A DNA stretch of 64,000 bases. Origin: Erysipelotrichaceae bacterium (GTDB lineage: Bacteria > Bacillota_I > Bacilli_A > Erysipelotrichales > Erysipelotrichaceae). Below are positions 16,192 through 24,875 of this stretch, one piece after another. The stretch covers positions 248,001 through 312,000 of the forward strand of contig JAFZQG010000004.1 in NCBI GenBank assembly GCA_017550145.1, written 5' to 3'. How positions within the stretch are numbered: position 1 is the first letter of the stretch; the number at the start of each line of letters is the position of its first letter. Made by a program: the position numbers and the translations under genes. The notes beneath the pieces are model-generated. The model ran no database searches. It had not been told where the DNA came from and worked only from the letters and a program-made list of their open reading frames with translations.

Positions 16192-17211
16192 ATGAAAAAA
16201 ATACTGTTAACTTTATTTGCCGTGATCTTTGTCTTGTGCGGCTGTACAAGCAAACCGCAGGGTTCAGGCAGCAGTTATAAACCATCAGGTGGAACGGTCA
16301 CAGTTCCAAATAATGATGCATACAAGTTCTCACCGTTCTATAAACTGGATGTGGAAGATGAAAACACCATCACAAACCTGCAGATCATTACGAAAGATAA
16401 ATACGATCTGAGCAGGATCGACAGTATCTACCAGTTTGACACCAAAGCGGAAGTAAATGAAAAAGGTCTGGATGGATTGAATATTTCGACCAGCGGTCAG
16501 TTCTCAGCCAAGCAGTTTGAGCAACTTGCTAAACAGATCAAGGAACTTGCCGGTAAGAAGAAGGTTTATGTACTGGATTTAAGGAAAGAGAGCCATTACT
16601 TTTTAAACGACATCGCAGTAAGCTGGTATGAGTTGCATAATCTGGGCAGCGAGAAAACAGATATTGATGATATTATCGCTGAGGAAGAAGAAAGATTCTC
16701 GGGATTAAAGGGTGAAACGATCACGGCTTATGTCGAGGCAAACGATGATAAGAGCGATAAGTCTTCTGAAATCAAAGTCGAAAGTATTATGAGCGAAAAA
16801 GAACTGGTTGAGAAAGCCGGATTCACCTATGTGAGACTTCCTTTAAGTGACCATAACTGGCCTGATGAAGGACAGATCGAAGAATTCATTGATTTTGTGA
16901 ATTCGATCGATAAGGATAATGCCTGGATCCATATCCACTGTGATGACGGTAAAGACAGAACAGGAACGATCGCAGCTATCTATGACCTGATCAAGAATCC
17001 TGAACTGACGATGGACGAATGGTACTACCGCAGCGCCAGTTTAGGCTATAACTATCTGGGCTATGTACCTAAAGACAAGTCCACTTTTGACTATAAGATG
17101 TATCTGGAGAAAGCGGATATGTCTCCGAAACTCTATGAATACATCGAAGATAACGTCAAGAGTAATTTCAAGAAAGCCTGGGAGGAGTGGCTGGAAGAGA
17201 CCTATAAGTAA
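16192..17211 (+). CDS. PTP-like phytase (inositol phosphatase) lipoprotein
   Basis: A 339-residue secreted lipoprotein (signal MKKILLTLFAVIFVLCGC, lipidated Cys18). The P-loop HCDDGKDRT at residues 249-257 supplies the catalytic Cys250 and Arg256 of the protein tyrosine phosphatase superfamily. The upstream segment VLDLRKESHYFLNDIAVSWY matches the conserved region of PTP-like phytases such as Selenomonas PhyA, which stepwise dephosphorylate inositol hexakisphosphate. The Asp in LPLSDHNWPDEGQIEEF is a candidate general acid. Outer-surface display would fit scavenging of phosphate from phytate in a gut or rumen. The next gene overlaps its stop by one base. Family strong, phytate as substrate likely but unproven. 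Confidence 0.82.
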   Translation: MKKILLTLFAVIFVLCGCTSKPQGSGSSYKPSGGTVTVPNNDAYKFSPFYKLDVEDENTITNLQIITKDKYDLSRIDSIYQFDTKAEVNEKGLDGLNISTSGQFSAKQFEQLAKQIKELAGKKKVYVLDLRKESHYFLNDIAVSWYELHNLGSEKTDIDDIIAEEEERFSGLKGETITAYVEANDDKSDKSSEIKVESIMSEKELVEKAGFTYVRLPLSDHNWPDEGQIEEFIDFVNSIDKDNAWIHIHCDDGKDRTGTIAAIYDLIKNPELTMDEWYYRSASLGYNYLGYVPKDKSTFDYKMYLEKADMSPKLYEYIEDNVKSNFKKAWEEWLEETYK

Positions 17212-17753
17212 TGAAGATCGAGATCAAGGAAAGAGGAAGCAGAGAATACTACGATGAACTTCTCTATGTTTCCGCAAGAAGAAAAGAGATTCAGAAGAAT
17301 CCGCATAAAAAGATCGAAAGCTTTACCGGCTATATGACCAGATATAATCTGCTGGCAGCAGGCAGTATCGTTTTTATGATCGTCTGTGCCTTTGTGTTCA
17401 ATAATGTCATATTTCTGTTTATGGGAATAACGGCATTTATATTACTGATCATCGGACTGATCTCTATGAGAAACGGAAAGAAGGGTATTGAACAGTTTCT
17501 GGAAGAAAAAGGCACCAAGCTCATAACCATTGATGAGAACGGTCTGGAGTTTGTCGATAATGAAAAGAATATCATCATGAAATGGGATGATATTCTTAAC
17601 GTTATCGTGAATAATTATTCGATCTGTTTCTTTCCTCAGATCCTAAGCAATACCATCATATCTCTGACCAAGGATCACCTTGAGGAGATAAAGGAAGCGT
17701 TAAGCTTCTATGGAAAATCAGATCTGCTGATAGACAACAGTTCTTTATATTAA
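17211..17753 (+). CDS. YcxB-like membrane protein
   Basis: A 180-residue protein with two adjacent hydrophobic helices (about residues 45-62 and 66-84) followed by a C-terminal domain with ITIDENGLEFVDNEKNIIMKWDDI and FFPQILSNTIISL, the YcxB-like domain pattern of many Firmicute membrane proteins of unknown role. The start overlaps the phytase stop by one base, so the two are coupled. No enzymatic residue is apparent. Confidence 0.65.
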   Translation: MKIEIKERGSREYYDELLYVSARRKEIQKNPHKKIESFTGYMTRYNLLAAGSIVFMIVCAFVFNNVIFLFMGITAFILLIIGLISMRNGKKGIEQFLEEKGTKLITIDENGLEFVDNEKNIIMKWDDILNVIVNNYSICFFPQILSNTIISLTKDHLEEIKEALSFYGKSDLLIDNSSLY

Positions 17754-17756
17754 AAT

Positions 17757-19436
17757 TTAATGTTTTATATCGTGTACTACTTCAACGATATCTTTGGCGG
17801 CTCCGAGGCCGTCTTTCTTTTCGTGCATTCCGGCATCAGGATCAAGTGCGGTTTTGATCGAATCGACATCATTCACCAGACCGACTACTTTACCGACTTT
17901 ATCAAAGCCCAGGATATAGGCGATATCGGAGATGACGGTTGCGGTCGAGTTGACATTGAGTTCTCCTTCTTCGATGGTCGATTTGATGTCTCTGCCTGAA
18001 ACATAGACATTGATGACTGTGGAAACACCAGGTATGCCTAAAAGATCAGCTATCGTCCCGATGGCGTATAATGCTTCATCGGATTTGAGATCAGGTTTTT
18101 CAATCGGCAAGATCAGTCTGGTGAGAACGGCATATTTATCCTCGCCGCCGAATGGCACATAGTTAAGGATCTCTTTATCTTTTTTAAGCTGTTCGAATCT
18201 TTCTTTATTCTCTTCCAGCATCTCCGGGATAACGCACAATCCGATCGTGCGGTCTTTGAGAGCTTCCTTTTTCTTTTCCAGCACTTCATCTAGAGCCTCA
18301 TCACTTAAGATATCGATGATAATAAGATCAGGTTCGTTTTCTTCAGCTGATTCATCAAGTTCTTCAAAATCACAGGTAACGACCTTCAGATAAGGCCTTG
18401 CCTTCAGCATCTCAATTACTTCTTCATCTTTGCCGGCTATCAGAACGGTCTTGTTTTCAAACTCAAGTTCGATCTTCTCTTTTTCCTGTTCGATTGCTTT
18501 TTCAACGTTTTCCTTACCGAACTTTCTGAACAGGACATAAACGACGGCAGCCAGAGCGACAGCTGCACCGATTCCCATTTCGATCAGAACAGTCGGATCT
18601 TTATGCGGAATTATCTGAGTGATCTTTTCACCGCAGAGGGAACAGACTTTTGATTCTTCACCGTCAATGAAATAACCCGCTTCCTTTACAACAGTCCATT
18701 CTTCGGGATACTGATGACCTTTCTTTTCGATCGTTTCCTTGATGGTTTCTCCGCACACTGTACATGTGGCTTCTTTCAAGCCATCCTCTGTACATGTGGC
18801 TTCCTTGATGGTTTTGAATTCGCCCGGTTTATGACCTTCAGGCGGAAAGACCTTGTTTACTTCCTTGCCGCAGTTCTTGCAGAAGCCTTTCTTGTATCCG
18901 GCTTCAAGGCAGGTCGGCTCTTTCTCTTCGAATTCAAAATCATGGCCTAAGGCTTTGATCTTTTCCGTATAGGTTTTCTTGCATCTTGAGCATTCAAAAA
19001 CTTTTTCGCCCTCTTCCAGACATGTAGCTTCTTTGGTTACCTTGTATTTATAGTCGTGTCCTAAGGCTTTGATGGTTTCTGTATAACTGTCACCGCAGCG
19101 TTTACAGATATATTCGACACGGCCTTCTTCCGTACAGGTTGCTTTCTTGATTTCTTCATCATAATCATGTCCAAGCGGTCCAATTCTGACTTCAAGGTTT
19201 TCCACAGCACCGCAGTTGTAGCAGGAACAGTTAGCGATAGCACCTTCCGTACAGGTAGGCCCATTAGGAGTTTTATAGAAATCAATTGTCAGTTCGTGTC
19301 CACAATTTGGACATGTGCCAGCTGAAATGTCGTCGGAATGAATATGAAAACAATGTTTCTCGGACACAAAAGGAAGTAGCACAATAAAACTGATGGCAAT
19401 CAATAGAACCAGAATGTTGTTTAATATTTTCTTCAT
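17757..19436 (-). CDS. membrane protein with Cys-rich extracellular repeats and a cytoplasmic receiver-like domain
   Basis: A 559-residue protein. An N-terminal signal/anchor (MKKILNNILVLLIAISFIVLLPF) precedes about six repeats of roughly 40 residues built on TC-T/L-E-x-G, C-x2-C-G and I-x-x-x-GH-x-Y, familiar from secreted Firmicute proteins and presumably structured by metal or disulfides. A transmembrane helix lies at about 283-303. Residues about 329-445 follow the receiver alternation: KTVLIAGKDEE, PDLIIIDIL (Asp375 at the phospho-acceptor position), TIGLCVIP and LNYVPFGG, where the usual Lys before Pro is Val. A further 110-residue C-terminal region is unrecognised. The start at 19436 is chosen because a longer frame would extend into the divergent gene. 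Divergent from the GAF-ABC gene. An outside-in sensor is inferred. Confidence 0.7.
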   Translation of the reverse strand: MKKILNNILVLLIAISFIVLLPFVSEKHCFHIHSDDISAGTCPNCGHELTIDFYKTPNGPTCTEGAIANCSCYNCGAVENLEVRIGPLGHDYDEEIKKATCTEEGRVEYICKRCGDSYTETIKALGHDYKYKVTKEATCLEEGEKVFECSRCKKTYTEKIKALGHDFEFEEKEPTCLEAGYKKGFCKNCGKEVNKVFPPEGHKPGEFKTIKEATCTEDGLKEATCTVCGETIKETIEKKGHQYPEEWTVVKEAGYFIDGEESKVCSLCGEKITQIIPHKDPTVLIEMGIGAAVALAAVVYVLFRKFGKENVEKAIEQEKEKIELEFENKTVLIAGKDEEVIEMLKARPYLKVVTCDFEELDESAEENEPDLIIIDILSDEALDEVLEKKKEALKDRTIGLCVIPEMLEENKERFEQLKKDKEILNYVPFGGEDKYAVLTRLILPIEKPDLKSDEALYAIGTIADLLGIPGVSTVINVYVSGRDIKSTIEEGELNVNSTATVISDIAYILGFDKVGKVVGLVNDVDSIKTALDPDAGMHEKKDGLGAAKDIVEVVHDIKH

Positions 19437-19515
19437 TTTCTCTAATTCTATTTTAGCAACTCTATATTTATTAAAAACAACATATTTATATATAATATAT
19501 GGAAAGGGGTATATT

Positions 19516-20721
19516 ATGAGCGCTAATGATACTTTTGTAAAGACCGTCTGGATGATCATGGACGAACTCCAGAATGCCGGTCAGATGGAGAATGCTTTAC
19601 AGTTGATACTGGAAAGACTTTGCGGTGAGTTTAACTGCGCTGAGGCTTCGATCTGGTTAAAGCACGAAGCTGATCAGAAATGTTATATGATTGCCTCCAA
19701 AGGCAATGAAGACAACACCGGTATTTCGATCGGTTTTAATCTGGGTCTGATCGGAAAGGTTTCGATGTCGGGTGAGACCGAATATGTCAAAGACTGTAAG
19801 AATGATAACCGTATCGATCAGAAGAATGCCCATCTCTATGGCGACAACTGTCTGGCTATTCCTTTAAAAACCCCTTACGGTGTCATGGGTTGTGCCTTGC
19901 TGATCAACCGTGACACGGTGTTTACCGATGAAGAAGTAAAATCACTGGAGAACGCATTTGCGGTCATCGCTCTGGATCTGGAAGATAAGGGTTTCTCCTT
20001 TGATGTGAATACGGGCAGAAAACCTCTGGTTTCCTTAAAGGGTGTAATCAAGGAATTCATGTCCGGTGAAGAATTAAACAGAATCCTGAAGGGCATCGAT
20101 CTGGATGTCTATGAAGGCGAACTGCTGGTAGTATTGGGTGAATCGGGTTGTGGTAAATCTACGATGCTTAATATCATCGGTGGTATGGATAAGGCTACCC
20201 AGGGTCAGCTGATCGTAGAGGGTAAGGACTTCTCTGATCCGAGTGAAGCTGAACTGACCGATTACCGCCGTGATTATATCGGTTTCATTTTCCAGTCCTA
20301 TAATCTGATGCCTAACCTGACGGCCTTGGAGAATATCGAATTCATTGCTGAGATCTCCAAGCATCCGATGAGCTCAAAGGAAGCTCTGGAGATGGTCGGT
20401 CTGGCTGATCGTGCAGACCGTTATCCTAGTGCTTTGTCCGGTGGTCAGCAGCAGCGTGTCTGCATTGCGCGTGCCATCGTCAAGGATCCGAAGATCATTC
20501 TGGCCGATGAGCCGACAGCGGCTCTGGACTTTACGACCGGACAGGGTGTATTGAAGGTCATCGAAAAAGTAGTTAAAGAAAAGAAGACGACTGTCATCAT
20601 GGTTACCCACAACGTGGAGATCGCCAAGATGGCCGATCGTGTCATAAAACTGAAGAACGGACTGATATCCAGTATCCGTACCAATTTCCATCCGTTACGT
20701 GCTGAGGATCTGAACTGGTGA
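19516..20721 (+). CDS. ABC transporter ATPase with N-terminal GAF domain (MacB/LolD-type NBD)
   Basis: A 401-residue protein, about 170 residues longer than usual for this ATPase class because of an N-terminal GAF-like domain (about 10-155; ASIWLKHEADQKCYMIA, CLAIPLKTPYGVMGCALLI). The nucleotide-binding domain is complete: Walker A GESGCGKST (208-216), Q-loop Gln260, signature LSGGQQQR (307-314), Walker B IILADEP (327-333) and H-loop His365. The FtsX-type permease starts within its stop codon (GTGA), so the two form one transporter. The GAF domain could couple ATPase activity to a small ligand. The start at 19516 follows GGAAAGGGG. GAF-NBD fusions are unusual, and the ligand is unknown. Confidence 0.9.
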   Translation: MSANDTFVKTVWMIMDELQNAGQMENALQLILERLCGEFNCAEASIWLKHEADQKCYMIASKGNEDNTGISIGFNLGLIGKVSMSGETEYVKDCKNDNRIDQKNAHLYGDNCLAIPLKTPYGVMGCALLINRDTVFTDEEVKSLENAFAVIALDLEDKGFSFDVNTGRKPLVSLKGVIKEFMSGEELNRILKGIDLDVYEGELLVVLGESGCGKSTMLNIIGGMDKATQGQLIVEGKDFSDPSEAELTDYRRDYIGFIFQSYNLMPNLTALENIEFIAEISKHPMSSKEALEMVGLADRADRYPSALSGGQQQRVCIARAIVKDPKIILADEPTAALDFTTGQGVLKVIEKVVKEKKTTVIMVTHNVEIAKMADRVIKLKNGLISSIRTNFHPLRAEDLNW

Positions 20722-23700
20722 GAAGAGTTGCGACTATTGATGCGTTCAGGGGCATACAGAAGCGTTTTGTATCCTTCCTGTCGATTGTGCTGATCGTCAT
20801 GCTGGGAACAGCGGGTTTTTTCATTACGCAGTATCTGAAGCTGGGTATGCAGGAAACCGCAATCGATTATTACGCAGATTATAATTTCAAAGATATGCAG
20901 ATGATTTCTTCACTGGGTATAACGGATGATGATGTGGAAGAAATCAGAAATACACCGGGCGTTGAGGATGCGGAAGGCGTGGTACTTCTTAACGGTAAAT
21001 ATACCTATAAGGGCGATTCCAATAATATCGTGATCATTTCCGAATCGGAAAGAATCAGTATGATAGAGCTCGTTGAGGGCAGAAATGCCTCAGCGGCCAA
21101 CGAATGTACGGTCGGTGCCGATATGGCCAAGCATTTCGGAATGGAGATCGGAGACCGTATCGATTTAAGTGCTTCATTCAATAACAGCGAAGTCCTGCTG
21201 AACAAGACTTTTACGATCGTCGGTCTGCATAATCATCCTGACTACATCAGAACCAACGGAACCTATGCCATCGTATTAAGCAAGAAGGCTTATGATCAGG
21301 ATGTTCTGAATAATCTGTATACCAGAGTATTCATTACGACCGAAAAGGATAAGAGGTATTCGATTTTCTCCAATGAGTATTTTGAAGACCAGGCACAGTT
21401 AAAGAACCGTCTGGAAGTTTTAGCCAGAGATCTGGAGCTTTCTTCGATCAAATATATGCAGAAGCTGGGCAACGATATGATCGATGAGAAGTGGGCAGAG
21501 GCCAAGAAAGAACTTGATAATGCGCAAAGCCAGATCGATGAAGGTACGGAGACGTTAAACAGAGAACTTTCATCGGCTCGTTATCAGATCAATGTCGGTC
21601 AGAACACACTGAATGAAAGCTATGACAAGCTGATCGATGCACAGATCCAGATCGAAGCCGGTCAGAATGAACTGGTAGCAGCCATGGCTTCATATAATAC
21701 GATCAAATCACTGCTTGATGCGACAGGCATTTCGCAGTCAACGATGAGGAATAAACTCAATGAATTAAGAGATAATGCGCAAGCGGCTATCGATGCCTTG
21801 GAAACCGGAGACCGCACTGTCATTACCGAAAAGCTTTTAAATCTGAGAGTAAAGATCCTCGAAATAAACAGAGACTATATCGGTATCCTGACGGTTATCG
21901 ATTACTATACAGGTCTTAATACCCAGAATATCTTCAATGCTTTGGATGCCATTGTTGCGGTAATTCAGAAATTAACTGCTGATGATGTAATTTCTGAGGA
22001 ACAGAAGGCTGAAGCGAAGAATACCGTACAGTCGATCTATGATGCGGCCAATAAGGCGCTCAATGGACTGAATAAATTCGATAATGCGGCCAAGCAGATC
22101 GAAGACGCCAAGGAAAGACTGAATGATGCGAAACAGGAACTGGCTGACGGCTGGAAACAGTATGAAGCCGGCAAGTCCCGTTTAAGTTCAGCTCAGGCAC
22201 AGATGAACAGCGAGAAGGCCAAGGCTGAGGAACAGATCGCAGATGCGAAAACTTTACTTGATGAAAAGACCAAGGAAGCTGAGGTGGCTATTCAGAATGC
22301 CCGTGATCAGCTGGAAGATATCCAGTGTACCTGGGTGGTAACGGACCGTCATGCCGAAGCGGGTTATGTGGAACTGGTAAACAATATCGGTGCTTTCGCC
22401 AATGCGGGAACGGTTTTCGGTATCCTGTTTGCGTTTGTCGGCGGTCTGGTCTGCTTTTCGACTCTGATCATCATTATCGAAGAAGAAAGAAAGTATGTCG
22501 GTACGGCCAAGGCTTTCGGTTTGAAGAATAACGAAGTTTTAGGCAAATATCTGCTGTTTGGTGTGCTGTCAGTCACTTTGGGTTGTATCTTAGGTGTACT
22601 TGTTGCCTACTTTGCGACCGATGTGATCCAGCTGGCGATTGCCAATACAGGCATGTTTAACTTCGGCAGAGCTAAGACCGTCATCAATGTGCCTATTACG
22701 CTGATGGTCTGTGCCGGAATCATCATCATGGCGGCAACCGTTACGGTATTATCTTGTACGGGCCTTTTAAGAAGCCCGGCTTCAGCGCTGATGAAGGGTC
22801 AGGTAATAACCAAGAAGAAGAAAAAGAAAGAAAGCAGGAATGCCAACAGAGGAACGCTGTATTCAAGACTGATCGTCAGAAACGTTCTTAATGATAAAGC
22901 CAGAGTTATTATTTCGATTATTATCGTTGCCGGATCGGTACTGATCGTCGGTTCGGGTATTACGATCAAGGAAGGCTTTGTCCAGATGCAGCAGCGTCAG
23001 ATCAAGGATATCTTCAGATATGATGTCAGAATTGATTTTAATGGTGAACTCTCCGATGAGAAGTTAACGCAGATCGAAAGAGTGCTCAACCGCAAGAATG
23101 TCTTCTATACTTATGCTTCATATTACGGAAACTATTTCCGTAACGGAGATAATCTGGATGGTGTCAATCTGATCGTTGCCAACGCTAAAGAAATCAATAA
23201 CTTCATCAACATCAAGGATCCTGTCACCGGCAAGGCAATGGAACTGCCGGAAAAAGGTTTCCTGGCTCAGAACAAGCTGACCGAGGTCCTCAACCTTAAG
23301 GAAGGTGATACCTGGGTATTGTATGACGGCAGTCTGAATAAACATTACATCAGCTACAGCGACGACTTCCTCAACTATGTCGGAAGAGTCATCATGATGT
23401 CCAATGAAGCCTATGAGAAGGCGTTCAATAAGGAAGCTGTTCCTAACTGCATCTATGTGAACTTAGATGGTGCGGATTATGATGCGCTGACTTCGGAACT
23501 GCTGATGATCGATGAGAATCTGTCGTTTGATCAGCCTTCGGCGATGATCACGAAGTTCAAACCGGTTACCGCATTATATGACATAATTGTCTATGTCATG
23601 ATCGGTATTTCGATCCTGATGTCGTTCATGATCCTGACCAACCTGGCAAACATCTTCATCAACCGCAAGAAGAAGGAACTGATCGTCATGAGAATAAACG

Positions 23701-23969
23701 GTTTCTCAGTCTCCAGAACCAAGAATTATCTGGCCAGAGAGACGATTGCGACGACGATCATGGGCTTAGTACTGGGTGCGGGCATTGGAATCGCGGTCTT
23801 TGCGAAGATGGTTCTCAAAACGATGGAAGGTAAGAATACCCAGTTTGTCAGAGACGTGAATATAAAAGCCTGGCTGATCGCGGTCAGTCTGGAGGCGATC
23901 TTTGCGTTAGTTATCTACATTCTGGCGTTCAAAAAAGTGGAAAAACTCAATTTCCGTGAAGTATCATAA
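20718..23969 (+). CDS. FtsX-like ABC permease with long extracytoplasmic coiled coil
   Basis: A 1083-residue permease with GTG start overlapping the ATPase stop. TM1 is at about residues 15-35 (FLSIVLIVMLGTAGFF), followed by a MacB-like extracytoplasmic domain. About residues 255-545 form a long heptad-rich coiled coil (AKKELDNAQSQIDEG, AKQEL, EKAKAEEQIADAKTL). A first FtsX domain with three helices spans about 555-690, a further helix lies near 735, a second extracytoplasmic domain follows, and the C-terminal FtsX domain occupies about 945-1075. Such systems act as mechanotransducers or exporters rather than importers. No adaptor or secreted substrate is next to it. Downstream STAS and anti-sigma genes suggest a signalling role, which is inference. 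Confidence 0.88.
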   Translation: MRRVATIDAFRGIQKRFVSFLSIVLIVMLGTAGFFITQYLKLGMQETAIDYYADYNFKDMQMISSLGITDDDVEEIRNTPGVEDAEGVVLLNGKYTYKGDSNNIVIISESERISMIELVEGRNASAANECTVGADMAKHFGMEIGDRIDLSASFNNSEVLLNKTFTIVGLHNHPDYIRTNGTYAIVLSKKAYDQDVLNNLYTRVFITTEKDKRYSIFSNEYFEDQAQLKNRLEVLARDLELSSIKYMQKLGNDMIDEKWAEAKKELDNAQSQIDEGTETLNRELSSARYQINVGQNTLNESYDKLIDAQIQIEAGQNELVAAMASYNTIKSLLDATGISQSTMRNKLNELRDNAQAAIDALETGDRTVITEKLLNLRVKILEINRDYIGILTVIDYYTGLNTQNIFNALDAIVAVIQKLTADDVISEEQKAEAKNTVQSIYDAANKALNGLNKFDNAAKQIEDAKERLNDAKQELADGWKQYEAGKSRLSSAQAQMNSEKAKAEEQIADAKTLLDEKTKEAEVAIQNARDQLEDIQCTWVVTDRHAEAGYVELVNNIGAFANAGTVFGILFAFVGGLVCFSTLIIIIEEERKYVGTAKAFGLKNNEVLGKYLLFGVLSVTLGCILGVLVAYFATDVIQLAIANTGMFNFGRAKTVINVPITLMVCAGIIIMAATVTVLSCTGLLRSPASALMKGQVITKKKKKKESRNANRGTLYSRLIVRNVLNDKARVIISIIIVAGSVLIVGSGITIKEGFVQMQQRQIKDIFRYDVRIDFNGELSDEKLTQIERVLNRKNVFYTYASYYGNYFRNGDNLDGVNLIVANAKEINNFINIKDPVTGKAMELPEKGFLAQNKLTEVLNLKEGDTWVLYDGSLNKHYISYSDDFLNYVGRVIMMSNEAYEKAFNKEAVPNCIYVNLDGADYDALTSELLMIDENLSFDQPSAMITKFKPVTALYDIIVYVMIGISILMSFMILTNLANIFINRKKKELIVMRINGFSVSRTKNYLARETIATTIMGLVLGAGIGIAVFAKMVLKTMEGKNTQFVRDVNIKAWLIAVSLEAIFALVIYILAFKKVEKLNFREVS

Positions 23970-24021
23970 TATTAGATACGTATTTGAGTATAAAAATAAT
24001 ATTTATTGAGGAGGTTGTTTA

Positions 24022-24318
24022 ATGGAAATCAATAAAAAATTGGAAGAAGAAGTACTCAGTATCGAGCTGGTAGGCAGACTTGATACGACTACTGCTCCGG
24101 AACTGGAAACAGAACTCAAGAGCAGTCTGGAAGGTGTAAAAGAACTGGTCATCGATCTTAAGGATCTTGATTACATTTCTTCAGCCGGACTCAGAGTCTT
24201 ACTGTTTGCGCAGAAGACCATGAATAATCAGGGCACAATGAAGGTTACGAATGCGAAACCGGAAATCATGGAAGTATTTGAGATTACCGGCTTTACCGAT
24301 ATCCTGACCATCGAATAA
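24022..24318 (+). CDS. STAS-domain anti-sigma factor antagonist (SpoIIAA/RsbV-like)
   Basis: A 98-residue single STAS domain. LVGRLDTTTAPELE and VIDLKDLDYISSAGLRVLL are the standard strands and helix; Ser53 or Ser54 in the SSAG loop corresponds to the Ser phosphorylated by RsbW/SpoIIAB-type kinases. The unphosphorylated form would bind the kinase and release its client. It has a strong GAGGAGG site. It follows the FtsX gene by 52 bp and precedes an RsbW-like ATPase. No sigma factor or PP2C phosphatase is found in the window, so the client is unknown. Confidence 0.9.
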   Translation: MEINKKLEEEVLSIELVGRLDTTTAPELETELKSSLEGVKELVIDLKDLDYISSAGLRVLLFAQKTMNNQGTMKVTNAKPEIMEVFEITGFTDILTIE

Positions 24319-24346
24319 GTCTATTACACAAAACACGAATGCAGAA

Positions 24347-24375
24347 GGAAAACGGTTTGATTAAAACCGTTTTCC
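24347..24375 (+). terminator. strong hairpin between the STAS and RsbW-like genes
   Basis: GGAAAACGGTTT and AAACCGTTTTCC form a perfect 12-bp stem with a 5-nt loop. No T-run follows, so it may be a partial terminator or an RNA-processing/stability element rather than a strong stop. Confidence 0.5.
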
Positions 24376-24392
24376 CCTGTATAAGCATTTAT

Positions 24393-24419
24393 GAAACGAT
24401 CGGAATATCCGATGGTTTC
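24393..24419 (+). other. second intergenic hairpin before the RsbW-like gene
   Basis: GAAAC-G-ATCGGA pairs with TCCGAT-G-GTTTC (one G-G mismatch, 3-nt loop). It ends 17 nt before the ATG at 24437 and could influence translation. Confidence 0.45.
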
Positions 24420-24436
24420 TGCGGGAATTAAACAAT

Positions 24437-24853
24437 ATGCAAGAATTAATGGAAAGAACCTTTGACGCCAAAGACGAACAGCTTCACGAAGTTATCTCTT
24501 TTATCGAAGAAGGCCTTGAGCAGCATGATGCGGGTATGAAAGAAATCATGGCTGTGACGGTTGCGGTAGAAGAGATGTTTGTGAATGTCGCCCATTATGC
24601 CTATGAGGGCGAAGAAGGCTACTGTACAGTCTCCATGCGTTTTACAGATAATGATGTGGAAATAACACTGAAAGATAAGGGTATACCTTTTGATCCTCTG
24701 GCCAAGGAAGATCCGGACATCAACTTAAGTGCCGAAGAAAGAGCGATCGGAGGTTTGGGTATTTATATGGTCAAGAACACCATGGATGACTGTTCTTATG
24801 TCAGAGACGGTGATGAGAACATCTTTACGATGAAAAAGACCATCAGAAAATAA
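24437..24853 (+). CDS. anti-sigma factor / serine kinase ATPase (RsbW/SpoIIAB-like)
   Basis: A 138-residue GHKL ATPase of the HATPase_c_2 type. N-box VAVEEMFVNVAHYAY has Glu46 and Asn50; the G1 box is LKDKGIPFDP (Asp80, Gly82) and the G2 box GGLGIYMVKNT starts at residue 105. Such proteins phosphorylate a STAS antagonist and sequester a sigma factor or another client. Here STAS partners lie on both sides (24022 and the N-terminus of 24876), strongly suggesting a partner switch. The SD is weak and two hairpins precede the gene, so its dose relative to the STAS protein may be set post-transcriptionally. Confidence 0.9.
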   Translation: MQELMERTFDAKDEQLHEVISFIEEGLEQHDAGMKEIMAVTVAVEEMFVNVAHYAYEGEEGYCTVSMRFTDNDVEITLKDKGIPFDPLAKEDPDINLSAEERAIGGLGIYMVKNTMDDCSYVRDGDENIFTMKKTIRK

Positions 24854-24875
24854 TGTTATTGAGGAGAAATAATCT

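Noticed and set aside
18700-19340. DNA tandem repeat or CRISPR-like array
   Set aside because: The periodicity comes from protein repeats (TCTEEG...C-x2-C) in the membrane protein; the nucleotide copies are too divergent and there are no constant repeats with unique spacers.
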